A stretch of 64,000 nt of DNA from Diplolepis rosae (lineage: Eukaryota; Arthropoda; Insecta; Hymenoptera; Diplolepididae). Position 1 is the stretch's first letter; every line of letters begins with the position of its first letter. The DNA is taken from contig JAPYXD010000522.1 in assembly GCA_030998225.1 (NCBI GenBank), positions 4,588,001-4,652,000 on the forward strand. The letters run 5' to 3'. This document shows, piece after piece, positions 12,101 to 22,639 of this stretch. The translations under genes and the position numbers were made by a program. Under the pieces are notes generated by a model. The model ran no database searches. It was not told the origin of the DNA and saw only the letters and a program-made list of their open reading frames with translations.

Positions 12101-12790
12101 TTGTTTATAAATATCTTTGGTTCTTATTTGTTTATAACATTGTTTATTCAATTTTCTTATTTTTCAATAAACTACACTCTGGACATTAATTTCGTTCATT
12201 GTGTATTGTTTATAAATGTCTTTTGGATTTATTTGTTTATAAAATTGTTTATTTAACAATTTTCTTACATTTCAATAAACTACACTCTGGACATTAATTT
12301 CGTTCATTGTGTATTGTTTATAAATGTCTTTTGGATTTATTTGTTTATAATATTGTTATTTAACAATATCGTATTATTTAATTTTCTTGCATTTCAATAA
12401 ACTACACTCTGGACATTAATTTCGTTCATTGTGAATCGTTTGTAAATGTTTTGCAAATCTATTTGTTGTTAACATTGTTTATTTAACAATATCGAATTAT
12501 TCGTTCTTTTTGCCTTTTTCAATAATGTATTACAGTCTGGACATTAATTTCGTTCATTGTGTATTGCCTTTGAATGTCTACTGGATTTATTTGTTTATAA
12601 CATTGTTTATTTAGCCACGTCAAATCTTTCAATCTTCAACTACGCATTACACTCCGGACATTAATTTTTTTCACCGTGTATTGCTTTTGAATGTCCATTA
12701 AACCCAATTGTTTATAACTTTGTCTATTTAGCAATACCAAAATTTACCAACTTTCTACGCTCTGGACATTAATTTCGTTCACTGCGCATG
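9138..12790. repeat. satellite array, A/B dimer of about 227 bp
   Basis: About 33 head-to-tail monomers each begin CAATAAACTACACTCTGGAC and contain TTCGTTCATTGTGTATTG. Two monomer types alternate. Type A (about 103-105 bp) carries TTCTTATTTGTTTATAACATTG. Type B (about 122-124 bp) carries GGATTTATTTGTTTATAAAATTG plus AACAATATCATATTATTTAA. The dimer period is about 227 bp. The interior is near-identical, while the last four or so units (12400-12790) are progressively diverged. Long phased open frames across the array are translations of the satellite, not genes. Confidence 0.9.
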
Positions 12791-13023
12791 ATGTTGAATT
12801 GCGATAGTTCTTCTGTCTGATAATTCTTGTTAATTATATTGAACCTTTAAGGGTGTTTCTGGATTTGTTTAATCGTCCTGGTTTGTTCTCACCCCTTTAC
12901 AGTTAAGGAAAATACTTTTTGCAATTTCTCGAGTGATTGCGCAAACGTTCTTACGTTCAAAGGCCTAGATTCCCAAGTTATAACGCATGGGCGTTGACTT
13001 GAAAACGATTTAAACTTGAACTA

Positions 13024-13599
13024 AAGGGTTTCCCAAGACGGGGGATATGTTTTGCAATTGAAACAAAACACTGAATATTCATTCGGAATTGATCGAAATC
13101 TTTTTTATTATATTGGATATTCTATGCCATTTATGATTTAAACAATATATCGGCCAAATGTCCCCCGAGACTCTTCTTGCAAACCCGAATGCGTTCAAGC
13201 CAATTTTCGATGACTTTGTGGAGCATTTCTGGTGGTATGGCTGCTATAGCGGCTCGGATATTGGTTTCAAGCTCTCCAATTGTATAAATACGATTTTTAG
13301 GCTTAGTATCCAATAGAGTAAATTCACTCTCCAACTTATCGATTATTCGACGAATTGAGAGCGCGGATGGAGCAGAATGACGACCATATTTTGCACGATA
13401 TTCTCTTTGAACACCGACAAAACTTCTCGAATTTTGATAAAATAATTGGACAATTTCCAAACGTTGTGGAAGCGTGAAACTACTCATGATTAAATGGCAA
13501 ACCTTACTGATGACAACTGACAGCTGTCGTCTAAAATTTCAGTTCAAATGAGCCGGTTAGGGACATTCAAAATCATATCACCCCTATTGGGAAACCCTT
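13024..13599 (-). mobile_element. internally deleted Tc1/mariner-type element, TSD TA
   Basis: The terminal inverted repeats read AAGGGTTTCCCAAxACGGGG at the left and the mirrored TTGGGAAACCCTT at the right. They extend about 30 bp with mismatches and are flanked by TA (13022-13023 and 13600-13601). The 576-bp body contains only the fused N- and C-terminal ends of a transposase. This is the usual structure of a deletion derivative that could be moved by a full-length relative. Confidence 0.75.
13131..13487 (-). pseudogene. transposase N-terminus fused to C-terminus (catalytic core deleted)
   Basis: A 118-codon intact frame starts MSSFTLPQRLEIVQLFYQNS. Residues 1-65 are the helix-turn-helix N-terminal region (QRLEIVQLFYQNSRSFVGVQ, then KYGRHSAPSALSIRRII) found in insect transposases annotated with DUF4817. 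Residues 68-118 (ELETNIRAAIAAIPPEM, VIENWLERIRVCKKSLGGH) match the C-terminal tail of the same class. The DDE core of about 200 residues is missing, so the product could bind ends but not catalyse. The frame is clean across the junction, so the deletion may be recent or the fused ORF may be kept. The flanking TIRs show it belongs to the element around it. Confidence 0.7.
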
Positions 13600-13614
13600 T
13601 ACTTGAACGACGCA

Positions 13615-15235
13615 GGACGTAACAGTATCTTTAATAAGAGAAATGTTATATTTCTGACGTAACAAAATGATAAAAATTTTATTCTGATAACAAAATATTC
13701 TCAATAAAACTATTTTTTTGCGCGTTTACCAAACTTTTTTCTCAATGCACCGAAAATTTTTTTTTTCCGACAGTCAACTATCACCCATAGTTAAGTCTAA
13801 CCTAGTTGAAATAACACGGATTCCTGTTTAAGAAAATCACGTACATACAGTTAAACAAACAAATACAAACCTTGTCACAGAGAAATAAATAATTCTAGTT
13901 CTATTAACAATTAAATTCAATTAATATTGCTATGCTGTTATTACAAAATTCCGCTGTAAAAAGAATATCTTCTGTATTTATTACTTTTTCACTGTGTAAA
14001 CAACAATTTATTTTTGTCAATAATTCTTTAAGACCCACTTTTATCAATATAAATTTTGCTCTAGTAAATCATAAACGTAAAGTTGTTTTTTGGTTATGTT
14101 TAATACATGCGCCTGAAAGGATCTGTCCGTCAAATGAACTTGCTTTCTTTGTTTTTCTTACTAAACTTGAACTTTGTCATTTCAACTAGGATTGCAAAGT
14201 TGGCGCCTGTCCTAACTAGGCAAAATGGTTGATTCCTTGTACACGGGTACAAGGAATTTTTTTCGGTGTGCAACACCTGACCTGATCAAAACTTTCATAT
14301 GAATAATTACCTCCAGGAAAAGTTGCAGCGATAATCAAACAGATGAAGACAAAAGCACTCAGGCACTTTATTTTTAAAATCTGATGAATAAACTGATGAA
14401 GGCGACAATTTCCGTTGCGCTTTTATAAAAATCAAATATTTCATCACACTCAGAATTTCTAAGCACGAAAATACATGCATATCATTGCCAGACAAATACA
14501 AGGCCAAATATTATACTTGTAAGCATAGAAGGAGCTGGTTACTTGTTATTATAGAACATAGTTACAAATAAATATCATGATGAAATTATGTAATTTATTT
14601 CTTCAACGAAACGAAATAAGAGTACATTATGTACTTGAGCATTAAAGTTGACATTTACGAGGTTGTAGAATTTAATGTTCTCGCCTTCAGCTCGGTCGGT
14701 AAAACTGCATCTGAGTATGAAGGTCAACTTTACTACTGTGGTGCATACGATACTTTATCTGAAATAGGCAGAAAAAGCGCGAATTTATTTGCCCACGGAG
14801 AAGAAGTAGAATGGCGCTTGATTGTACAGCGTACGCACGCGTGTGGGTCAATATAACAATTCTGCAATCAGAATTGTGATGTTATCGTATTACCTTGAGC
14901 GTGCACGCATCTCTCTTCCTCTCTTACTTCTCCTTCCTTACTGTTACTTTACGAGCCACTTGTCGCAGTACAATAAAGTGCTATTTTACTGCCGCTTCTC
15001 GGGCAGATAAAGAGCGCCTATTCCACCTATTTCAAATAAAATATATCTAACTATTTCTGAAATTTTTAATTGTTCGCGTTTTTAGAACTATTAACTTGTA
15101 TTAATTCAAATTTTAAATATTATTTTATTTCGTTTTTTTGAATATCTAGATCGCGTTTTATAAATAAGGTACCGAAGCGAGCCTTGTTTGCCGCTAACAA
15201 AATTGCAGCGTTACAACATGGAAAAGTTTTTTAGC
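13615..15235. repeat. family R copy 1 (split by a MITE)
   Basis: Co-linear with 33925-35010 and 32580-33211. Shared blocks: AGAGAAATGTT.xATTTCTG, ACCAAACTTTTTTCTCAATGCA, TTACCTCCAGGAAAAGTTGC, AATTTATTTCTTCAACGAAA, AGAATGGCGCTTGATTGTAC and TGCAGCGTTACAAC. Copy 3 is uninterrupted where this copy carries 13748-14268. Small open frames inside (14629-14856, 14822-15010) are not conserved in the other copies and are not called. Confidence 0.6.
13748..14268. mobile_element. 521-bp MITE, termini CACCGAAAA...TTTTCGGTG
   Basis: Comparison with family R copy 3 shows the empty site TCAATGCAACACC. Here the same sequence is split by a 521-bp insert with inverted ends CACCGAAAA / TTTTCGGTG. Flanking TG (or TGCA, if the ends are read two bases shorter) is duplicated. 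Subterminal inverted blocks CTAGTTGAAAT / ATTTCAACTAG and a TTCCTTGTAC-GTACAAGGAA hairpin lie inside. No coding capacity is supported. Confidence 0.6.
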
Positions 15236-15485
15236 TTTTAAGAAATTAGAAGTTAAAAGTCCGCCAAGAAAAAAAAATTACTCTACTGAAGCACAAGGCT
15301 GGTTGAAATGTAGCGAAATCTGCTCCATAAACTAACTGACGCGTTGTCTTTGTTAAGCAAATAACATTTACATTTACCTTTATTTGTCATTTTAATACGT
15401 GTTGCACTAAAGTCAAATGCTTCATATAAACCATAATATTTTTCAAAATTAAAAAACATTTTCCTTTAATTAAATATTCTATATC

Positions 15486-15526
15486 CGGTTATTAGGTCAA
15501 TGAATATTCGTTCTGCCTAATAACCG
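15486..15526. other. perfect 11-bp stem hairpin
   Basis: CCGGTTATTAGG and CCTAATAACCG surround a loop of about 19 nt. No associated element ends were identified. Confidence 0.4.
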
Positions 15527-15719
15527 AACGCGTGTCCGGCGTTAGATTTTAATTAGTCAAATATGAAATCCAACCTCAATTGACATTTGACGTTTATTTT
15601 TTTGTTGATTTTACATTGAGAACAATGAAAATATGGATTTCAGAGTAAAATTTCCCCACTTTTTGATCTTTTTGAATGGTAATTTTCAATAATAATGATA
15701 AACTGTGATTAATAATGAA

Positions 15720-15985
15720 ACTATACCGAGTTATTCCGAATGACTCCAAAGCAATTTTTCAATCCGAATCAACTTGAAGCCAATTAAAAAACAATCCGAA
15801 TAATTCCGAAATTTCAATCCGAATGATTTCGGTAAATTTCGTATTTATTCGGATTGAAAGTTTGGACTGATTCGGATTGGTCGGATTCATTCGGATTAAG
15901 AGTTCGGATTGATTGTAAATGGGCCTCTGATTGATACGGATTAAAACTGACTTCGGATTTAATGGGAATAACTCGGATTGGCTCA
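15720..15985. repeat. ATTCGGATT-motif cluster
   Basis: About 12 close variants of ATTCGGATT / AATCCGAAT occur in both orientations within 260 bp and could fold on themselves. The rest of 15236-16529, outside this and the hairpin, shows no gene. It contains GGTTxCGAGTTGACCCGG-type short GC patches near 16120. Confidence 0.45.
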
Positions 15986-16529
15986 GAAACAGATTTCTGA
16001 ATGGGTCGCATTGGTTTGGAATAAATTCCCAATACCAGACTTTCTCCAGGGTACTTGACTAGTGCCCGACTAGTTCCCGGTCAGTTTCCGACAATGAACT
16101 TCATCCTGGATTGATTCTGCCGGTTTCCGAGTTGACCCGGTCCGGTCACGAGTCAACCCGGACGATTCCCACGCAGTTACGGCCATGTAATACAGCCCGA
16201 GTTTGCCTGGCAGGGATCCAGCCAGAAACCTGTCAAGTTTCGTAACAATTTTATTGCATGCCAGATTTTTACAAAAATTTACGGAGTAATAGTTTTTTGA
16301 GAAGACAGGATAGAAAATAATCCCTATGACTTTTTTTAGTCTCATTAATACTTAACGAATAGAGACTATATAACGCAAGCAACTGGAACTGTCCATTGAA
16401 GAAGCACTACTTGTAAGCAATATGTAAATTATATGAAAACAAAATTTTTTATATCATTTCTTATTACTTAATACTGTCATTTAGGAATTTTATAATTTTA
16501 TTTCTAGTTATTTAATGGTGATGGGGCAC

Positions 16530-17250
16530 TTGATTGGTCCTGCAGGCTCTTCACCCGCTTTGGTGGGGTGAAGACCGCAGTGATCCGGCTAGCTAAGGCA
16601 GACGCCGCGCGTCTGCTTCAGCTAGGTAAGGTCAGGATCGGGTGTATTGTGTGCTGCATTCGCGAGCATGCGGAAATCGCCCAATGCTTCAGGTGCCTTG
16701 GTTACGGCCATGGGTCCCAGGGCTGTGGCAACCCCGAAAGGAAGAATGCCTGTTGGCCAGGAGCCGCCAAGCTGCAGGACGCGCTTAGACAGGGGCGGAT
16801 CTGGACGTTCATCGAGTCATTCGTCACACTTGTGATGAAGACGAGAGAGCTCGATGGGCGCGGATAGTGAAACAATGGGGAGGGCCAGTAGAAATCGCAT
16901 CGGGGCCTGCACCCGTAGTTATGCGGCTCGGGCGGGCTTGGATGTCCGCGTCATTCGGAGGAGAAATCTTTTTATTCCCCCCCTGGTAGGCGCGGCTAGT
17001 CGGTTTGCCTAACGGGCGTGTGGTTCCGGATGGAAGTCCCGGGCGAACGGTTGACGCAAGAGTCGTACGTGACATTAAGCTGGAACCATCCGTCCCCGAA
17101 GTTTGAAGCGGAAGGCGGTTGCGCGGGCGGTGTATTGGTTCGAAAGAGGAGGTTTCTTGTTTTAACAGTTATGCCTAGACCCGCCCTAGGAGAGTCCTGT
17201 ACAACGTGTTTAAAAGATTTTGCCCTTTCTTCTCCTCATAAAAGAAAAAA
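16530..17250 (+). mobile_element. R1-type LINE copy 1, internally deleted (gag joined to pol 3' end and 3' UTR)
   Basis: The sequence starts within the gag region shared with 56310-56530. It then jumps to the last 25 codons of pol and the 3' UTR shared with 22180-22615. The 3' tail has GCCTAGACCCGxCCTAGGAG and ends in an A-rich stretch at about 17250. The intervening endonuclease and reverse transcriptase are deleted. Confidence 0.75.
16568..16867 (+). pseudogene. LINE gag zinc-knuckle fragment fused to pol C-terminus
   Basis: The frame begins in VIRLAKADAARLLQLGKVRI, a block conserved in this LINE's ORF1. It carries one CCHC knuckle (CFRCLGYGHGSQGC, C-x2-C-x4-H-x4-C). After the deletion junction near 16790 it reads IWTFIESFVTLVMKTRELDG, the last part of ORF2. 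The two ORFs are normally separate, so this is a deletion fusion and not a functional protein. Confidence 0.7.
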
Positions 17251-17380
17251 TAACAAACGTAGATTTATAATTGCAGCAATTTAAATATTTATTTTGTTGC
17301 TTCCATTAATTATATTGTGTGGCTACTTGAAGGTTACTTTAGGATGATTTCATGGTCACACTGTAGCGTAACTGTTCCGT

Positions 17381-18043
17381 TCATTGATATAGTCTGGACA
17401 GTTTCCGAAACTTCCTGTGGCTTCGTTTGGCTGTACGAGAAAAACTTCCTATATCCTAGAGCAAAAGAAAAACTCTATAGTCGATTGAATGCAATTCAGA
17501 GGTTTTTCATAGAATCAAAAATGTTTACTAATGTATATTATATACTGTGTAAAAGTCATCTAATTTGGCCTCATTAAAATCAGAATACCTGTTTTTTACT
17601 AGATGACGATTCACTTTTTCTTTTTCCACCTTCTTCAGAACTTCCTGCCCCCTCGTACAATGCGGGTTCTACTAAATTTTCATAGACGGTGTCAGTTGTT
17701 CGACAAAAGACTTCTGCTCCAAGAAAAGCAGAACCTCTATGGTTCTCACAAAGTGCTATAATTTTTGTGCCATGATATAAAGGGCTACCTTCCCAACTAT
17801 ACTTCTAAAATATAAAGCAGTTTGAATTTTCATATTTCTTCGAGAAAGACAAGGATACTCAAAAAACTTTATGTAGAATATTTTTATTAGAATTTAATAC
17901 AATACGTGATTGTTGGTAACTTCCACTAGAAGTACAGTTCCAATTCTTTTTACTTACTTTATAATCCACTCCAACTATATAGACTGCTATATACTCGTTT
18001 TCATAAGACAGAAATTTGGCTTTGTTGCATCCAATATTGGAAT
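17381..18043 (-). CDS. unidentified fast-evolving gene, 3' exons D-E-F (copy 1)
   Basis: Three minus-strand exons join in frame. D is 18043-17958 (86 nt, acceptor TTACACAG, donor GTAAGT). E is 17804-17589 (216 nt, acceptor TATTTTAG, donor CAG/GTATTC). F is 17455-17381 (75 nt, acceptor TTTTGCTCTAG, ends TGA). Introns are 153 and 133 nt. Exon D includes SNIGCNKAKFLSYENEY, exon E includes SWEGSPLYHGTKIIALCENH and a Ser/Lys-rich end, and exon F is a basic tail (TAKRSHRKFRKLSRLYQ). The same three exons with the same phases and near-identical introns recur at 40304-40964, which strongly supports the gene model. Exon D starts with 2 nt of a codon, matching the 1-nt remainder of exon C at 27027, so A-B-C may be its 5' part across a roughly 9-kb intron. 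A LINE 3' end lies just downstream, tail to tail. I do not recognise the family. Exons differ far more between copies than introns do. Confidence 0.7.
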
Positions 18044-18449
18044 CTGTGTAACAAAATAATACATGTTATATTAACATTTATGGTAATGTATTTAAAATTT
18101 TTTCGACAAATGGTATTTTGCACTATTCATCATTTTCATGCAACCAGAGAAGAGTTTTAGCACTGTTTTTGAATCTCATTTTTCCAGTCCAAACTCAAAA
18201 AAGCAAATCTACGAAAGCTTACGGATATCTCCGAAATTTCTCATCAAACTACCAAAAAATTCTATCACCACATATAAATTCTGATGTAACGTCACTAAAA
18301 ATAAGTACCTTGCTTTGACCTCTAAAACTTTTTCCTGGAACAATTCCCCCTAAAATTCTTCCCTGAGAAGTTATTTAATTGTCTCGATATTTTCATCAAA
18401 TCTTTAAGTTCTGAAAGCCCCTGAGGCAGAAGAAACAGTTTTTACGAAA

Positions 18450-18895
18450 GCCCGTGTGGAAAAATTTAATGGCAGTCAATTGTCTGATCCGGCCTAGGTC
18501 TGGTAATGTATAGACCGGTTAGTCTGGAAGTTCTGGCGCTGGTCAGCATTCCATGAAAAAAAAAGTTTATATGTGGCAAACTAAATTCTTTTTACACGTT
18601 TCGAAAAATTCATCGGTTAGTTTTCAAGCTTTTAGAAACATTCTTCACGCGACTGGAAACAAGTATCTCCTTCTTGCAAATATTGCTACTACTTACTTTA
18701 TGATTCAAAAAATTGCGAAGATTAAGTTTTGACTTTGCGCGTCATATTACTAGTCTTCATCGCTCAAACATGTTGAAAAATCGAATAATCTATCAAAAGT
18801 TTCAGAGCAAGAGCTTTACTGCATTTTTTGACGCATTAAAAGTGGAATGCTTACTATTCAAACGGTGATCTATTTCTTAATTAAAGGCTAAGTAC
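18450..18895 (+). repeat. repeat family E, copy 1
   Basis: Inverted relative to 26045-26470. Shared blocks are CCCGTGTGGAAAAATxT, GGCGCTGGTCAGCATTxCATGA, TTTGACTTTGCGCGTCATAT and CGGTGATxTxTTTCTTAATTA. It sits in the DNA between exon C and exon D of the split gene. Confidence 0.6.
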
Positions 18896-19439
18896 AAACC
18901 CCGTGTATCTAATAAAGGAGAATATATATAATCAATAATCTTTCAATTGCATTGGTTTTTCAAGCAAAGTTTATCAAAAGACCACCAATTAGTGGTTAAC
19001 CAGCCGCGAAATAGTGACTGACTACACGGAGAGAAAAGTTTTGTTCAAATTAAACATATCGTTTTTTTGATTGAGTTTTTTAAATTTAAGACAGTAATTG
19101 GTTTGTATTGACCAAGAACTTGTTTCATTTCAGTGAATGCAAAATATGTAGCTTCTTGATTAAAAAAGATTATGTGTTTGAAATGATTTGTTTGATTCAA
19201 ACAAGAGATTCTTTAAAACTGCTTAGTAGAGTTTTCTTGATAATAATAATAATTTATTTTGAACAATAAGATTATTTGTTTAATTCAAACAAATAAAATT
19301 GGCAGAGAAGTATGCAATAAGGGCGCTGATCTTACTTCCTGATTTTCTAACGTCGCGTCATGTGTTCTGGGTTCCGATTCCGATATATCGATCGGAAATC
19401 TAGTTGAATCCAGAGCAATCTACTGAATCCAGTGCAATA
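18896..19439. other. AT-rich DNA, nothing recognised
   Basis: Includes several TTCAAACAA / TTTGTTTGAATT direct and inverted short repeats (19050-19290) and a TAATAATAAT run. No gene. Confidence 0.4.
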
Positions 19440-22400
19440 AGATGTGATTTGAGCGTCGGGCATTTCCTGGAGTCCAACGCGGGGCTCGTTTGGGTGGAGG
19501 TGGCGGGTGTGCGTGTGTAACGCTGCTACTTCTCCCCCAACGATCCTTTCGATGTCTTCGAGACCCAGATCCACCTCCTTGAGAAAAGCCTCAGTTATGC
19601 TGGCGGGCGGTCCCTCATAGGGGGTGACTTTAACAGTAAGTCGCCCGAGTGGGGTGAGGCCCGCCAAGATAGGAGGGGAATCTTGGTTGGCGAGATGGTC
19701 GCTAGGAATGACCTGATCGTTCCAAATCAGGGCAGGGAATTTACGTTCAGACGAGGAGCGGGGGGGTCAATAATTGATCTCACGATTGCCGCACCTCGCC
19801 TCGCTTCGAGGATAAGCGACCGGTCGGTTCTCGAGGTAATAACCTTGAGTGACCACCGGTTCATCGAATTTAATTTAGAACAACGGTGCCAAGCAGTAGA
19901 TAAGGGTAGGGGCAGCAAAGGAAGGAGCCCCTCCTGGAACACGAGACGACTCAGCAGGGAAAGACTTCAAAAGCACCTCGACGAAACCAGGCTCATTGAT
20001 GAGCTTGGTTGGGTCTGCCCTGCTGGGTCGTTTGAAGCTACTGTGTGCTCGGCGAGGCAGACGGTGGTCACGGCTTACGACTACTCGATGCCTCACCGCA
20101 TGCACAGGCAAGCCAAGTGTTCGATGTACTGGTGAAACGACCGGTTGGCGGCCCTACGCCGAGAATGCGTCGCAGCGCGAGGAAAATTTATCCGCTCAAA
20201 GGGGGATGATATGCTGCACGAGGCATGGAAAGGGTCAAAAGCAGCTTTGAGGCGAGGCATTAAGAAAAGCCGACTTCAATGCTGGAAAGACTTAATCAGT
20301 GAGGTCGAGAAGGACCCATGGGGTCTCGCCTTCAAAATCGTCACCAAGAGATTGGTGACTAGAAGAAAGACCCCGGGCCTGGATAATCCTGATCGAGTCA
20401 AGTACATTGTGCGGAGCTTGTTTCCACACGTGGAGCCGTTCCAAAGACAGGACCGAAGTTCCTGCGTGGTCCGGCGCGAAGAACTCTTCACTCTCGAAGA
20501 ACTAAAGAGAGCGGGTGGAAGGCTTAAGGCAAATACAGCGCCGGGTATCGACGGGGTGCCGAATGAGATCCTTAAAGAGGTGATTGGGATATACCCGGAG
20601 ATCCTCCTAGAAGCCTTCAACTCCTGTCTTCGGGAGGGGAGGTTCTTCGTAGACAGGAAGAAGCAGAGGTTGGTCCTGCCTAGGAAGGGCAAGAAACTTC
20701 TTGGGGTTGCCTCGTCGTACAGACCAATATATCTATTAGATACGATGGGGAAGCTTCTGGAGGAGTTGATTCTACAACGGCTTCAGGCTCCCTTGGTCGG
20801 GGAGAACGGTCTTTCGGAAAACCAGTTCGGATTCAGGAAAGGCAGGTCCACTGTGGACACTATCCAAGCTGTGGTTAACATCGCCACAAATGCAAGAAAA
20901 GGAACTGGTAAGCGTAAGGGATTTTGCGCGTTGATCAGCATTGACATACGCAATGCGTTCAATAACGCGTGGTGGAATATCTGCATCAAGGCAATGATGC
21001 GGAAAAAGGTTCCAGACTACCTGCTGCGAATGATAGATGAATATCTGAGTGACAGGTGGGTGATATACGAGGTCGACAAATGGTCTCTCAAAGAAGAGAT
21101 AAATGTGGAGCCCCTCAAGCGTCGCGGGTGAGTCTACTCGTTTGGAACGTCATGCATGACTTCCTGCGCATGGACCTACCTGGTGGGCGCATGACGCACT
21201 TGTCGTTTGCACCGTTGACGACGTCGGAATCCTAGAGCTGAGGATCAATGATAGTTTGTGGCGAGCGAAGCGCTGGTTGGATAGCAGAAGCCTTAAAATG
21301 GCCTCTGAGAAAACCGAGGCCTTGCTTGTTACGGACAGGAGATCTTTCCAATACCCGAGGACCGTTCTTGGAGAGCATGAGGTCGAGTGAAAATCAAGCA
21401 TTAAGTACCTGGAGGTGCAGCTGGATCATAGGCTTAGCTTCGGCGAACACCTAAAGATCACAGCTGCTAAAGCCATCGAATGCGGAGTAAACTTGGCTCG
21501 GCTTATGCCAAATATTGGTGGACCCAGGGATGCGAAAATGAGACTGGTGGCGAGGGTGGTCCATTCGAAGCTGCTTTATGCAGCTCCGGTCTGGGCTAAT
21601 GCCCTGCAAAACCATGATATCCAGAGGAGGCTGTTCTCGGCGCAAAGACTTGATGCGCTGAGAATAGTTTCAGCGTACAGAACTGTCTCGACGAGTGCGA
21701 GCGTCCCGCTAGTAGATTTATTTTCAGAGGAAAGGCAGGAGACCTTTCAGCTCCGCAAGGAGCTTACCTGCGCTGCCTTGCAGGAAATCGCTCGCGCAAA
21801 GGAAGCCATCCGCAAGGATGGAAGGCGCAGACTCGTCGAGAAATGACAAATGAGATGGAATGCTGAGCAGACCGGGAGATGGACCTATCGCCTAATCCCG
21901 GAGCTCTCCACCTGGCTGAACAGAAAGCACGGAGATGTCGGTTTTTATTTGGCGCAAGCGCTCTCAGGCCATGGCTGTTTTAACGCGTACCTGAAGCGCT
22001 TCAACAAAAGAAACGACGAGTCGTGTAGCTACTGCGGATGCCTTGTGGACAATGCAGAGCTCACACTCTTTTTTTGTGCCAGGTGGGGCGTGGCAAGAGA
22101 GGCTGTCGGTCGGGAAGCGGGCGCACAACTCACCCCCGACACGATGGTCCCTCTCATGCTCCAGTCTGAACGGTTCTGGACGCACATCGAGTCATTCGTC
22201 ATACTTTTGATGAAGAAGAGTGAGCTCGATGGGCGTCGAGAGCGAAACAACAAGGAGGGCCAGTAGAAATCGCATCGGGGCCTGCACCGGCGGTCCTGCG
22301 TGTCGGTTGGATTCGACTGTCCGCGTCGTTCGGGGGAGGATTCTTTTTAGTCTTCCCCGGGCTGGTCCGGCTTGTCGGTTCGCTTGGCGCGCGTGTGGCC

Positions 22401-22620
22401 GCGAATGAAAGTCCCGGGCGAACGGATGACGGAAGAGTTGTACGCGACTTTAAGCTGGAACCAACCACCCGTGAATTTTAAAGCCGAAAGCTGGTCCCGC
22501 GGGTGATGTATTGGTTCGAGAGAGGGGGTATTTTGTTTTCAAAAGGTATGCCTAGACCCGTCCTAGGAGAGTTCTGTACAACGTCTATAGAATATTTCGC
22601 CATTCTTCCTCCTCACCAAA
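19440..22620 (+). mobile_element. R1-type LINE copy 2, 5'-truncated, endonuclease to 3' UTR
   Basis: The longest copy of this LINE in the window. It is truncated in the apurinic-type endonuclease domain at about 19440 and runs to the 3' UTR end near 22615 (same UTR as copies 1 and 3). It is GC-richer than the flanking DNA and lies on the plus strand inside the gap between gene exons C and D. Confidence 0.85.
19451..22266 (+). pseudogene. LINE ORF2: endonuclease / reverse transcriptase / C-terminal zinc motif, several breaks
   Basis: Endonuclease blocks are present: GGDFNSKSPEWGEARQDRRG (about 19617), then SIIDLT and ITLSDHRFIEF with the catalytic DH. An in-frame TAA at 19518 and a TGA at 20133 (in a usual Trp pair) interrupt it. 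The reverse transcriptase follows: TAPGIDGVPNEILKEV, SSYRPIYLLDTMGKLLEELI, NQFGFRKGRSTVDTIQAVVN and motif A DIRNAFNNAWW. A stop and deletion follow at 21131. The region expected to hold the [FY]ADD motif reads AHDALVVC, so one catalytic Asp is lost. ORF2 then resumes (21248-21846, 21850-22266) with NRKHGDVGFYLAQALSGHG and a CSYCGCLVDNAELTLFFC knuckle whose usual His is Leu. Motifs fit the R1 clade. The copy cannot be active. Confidence 0.85.
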
Positions 22621-22639
22621 AACAAAATATGGAAAAAGT

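Noticed and set aside
9138..12790. CRISPR-like appearance of regularly spaced repeats and several phased 94-codon frames
   Set aside because: The spacers are themselves repeated and the units are head-to-tail A/B monomers; it is satellite DNA. The frames are translations of the satellite.
20276..20692. 138-codon minus-strand ORF inside LINE copy 2
   Set aside because: Antisense shadow of the reverse transcriptase reading frame.
22029..22468. Minus-strand ORFs at the LINE 3' end, partly shared with 16824-17075
   Set aside because: Shared because the LINE 3' UTR is shared; antisense shadows.
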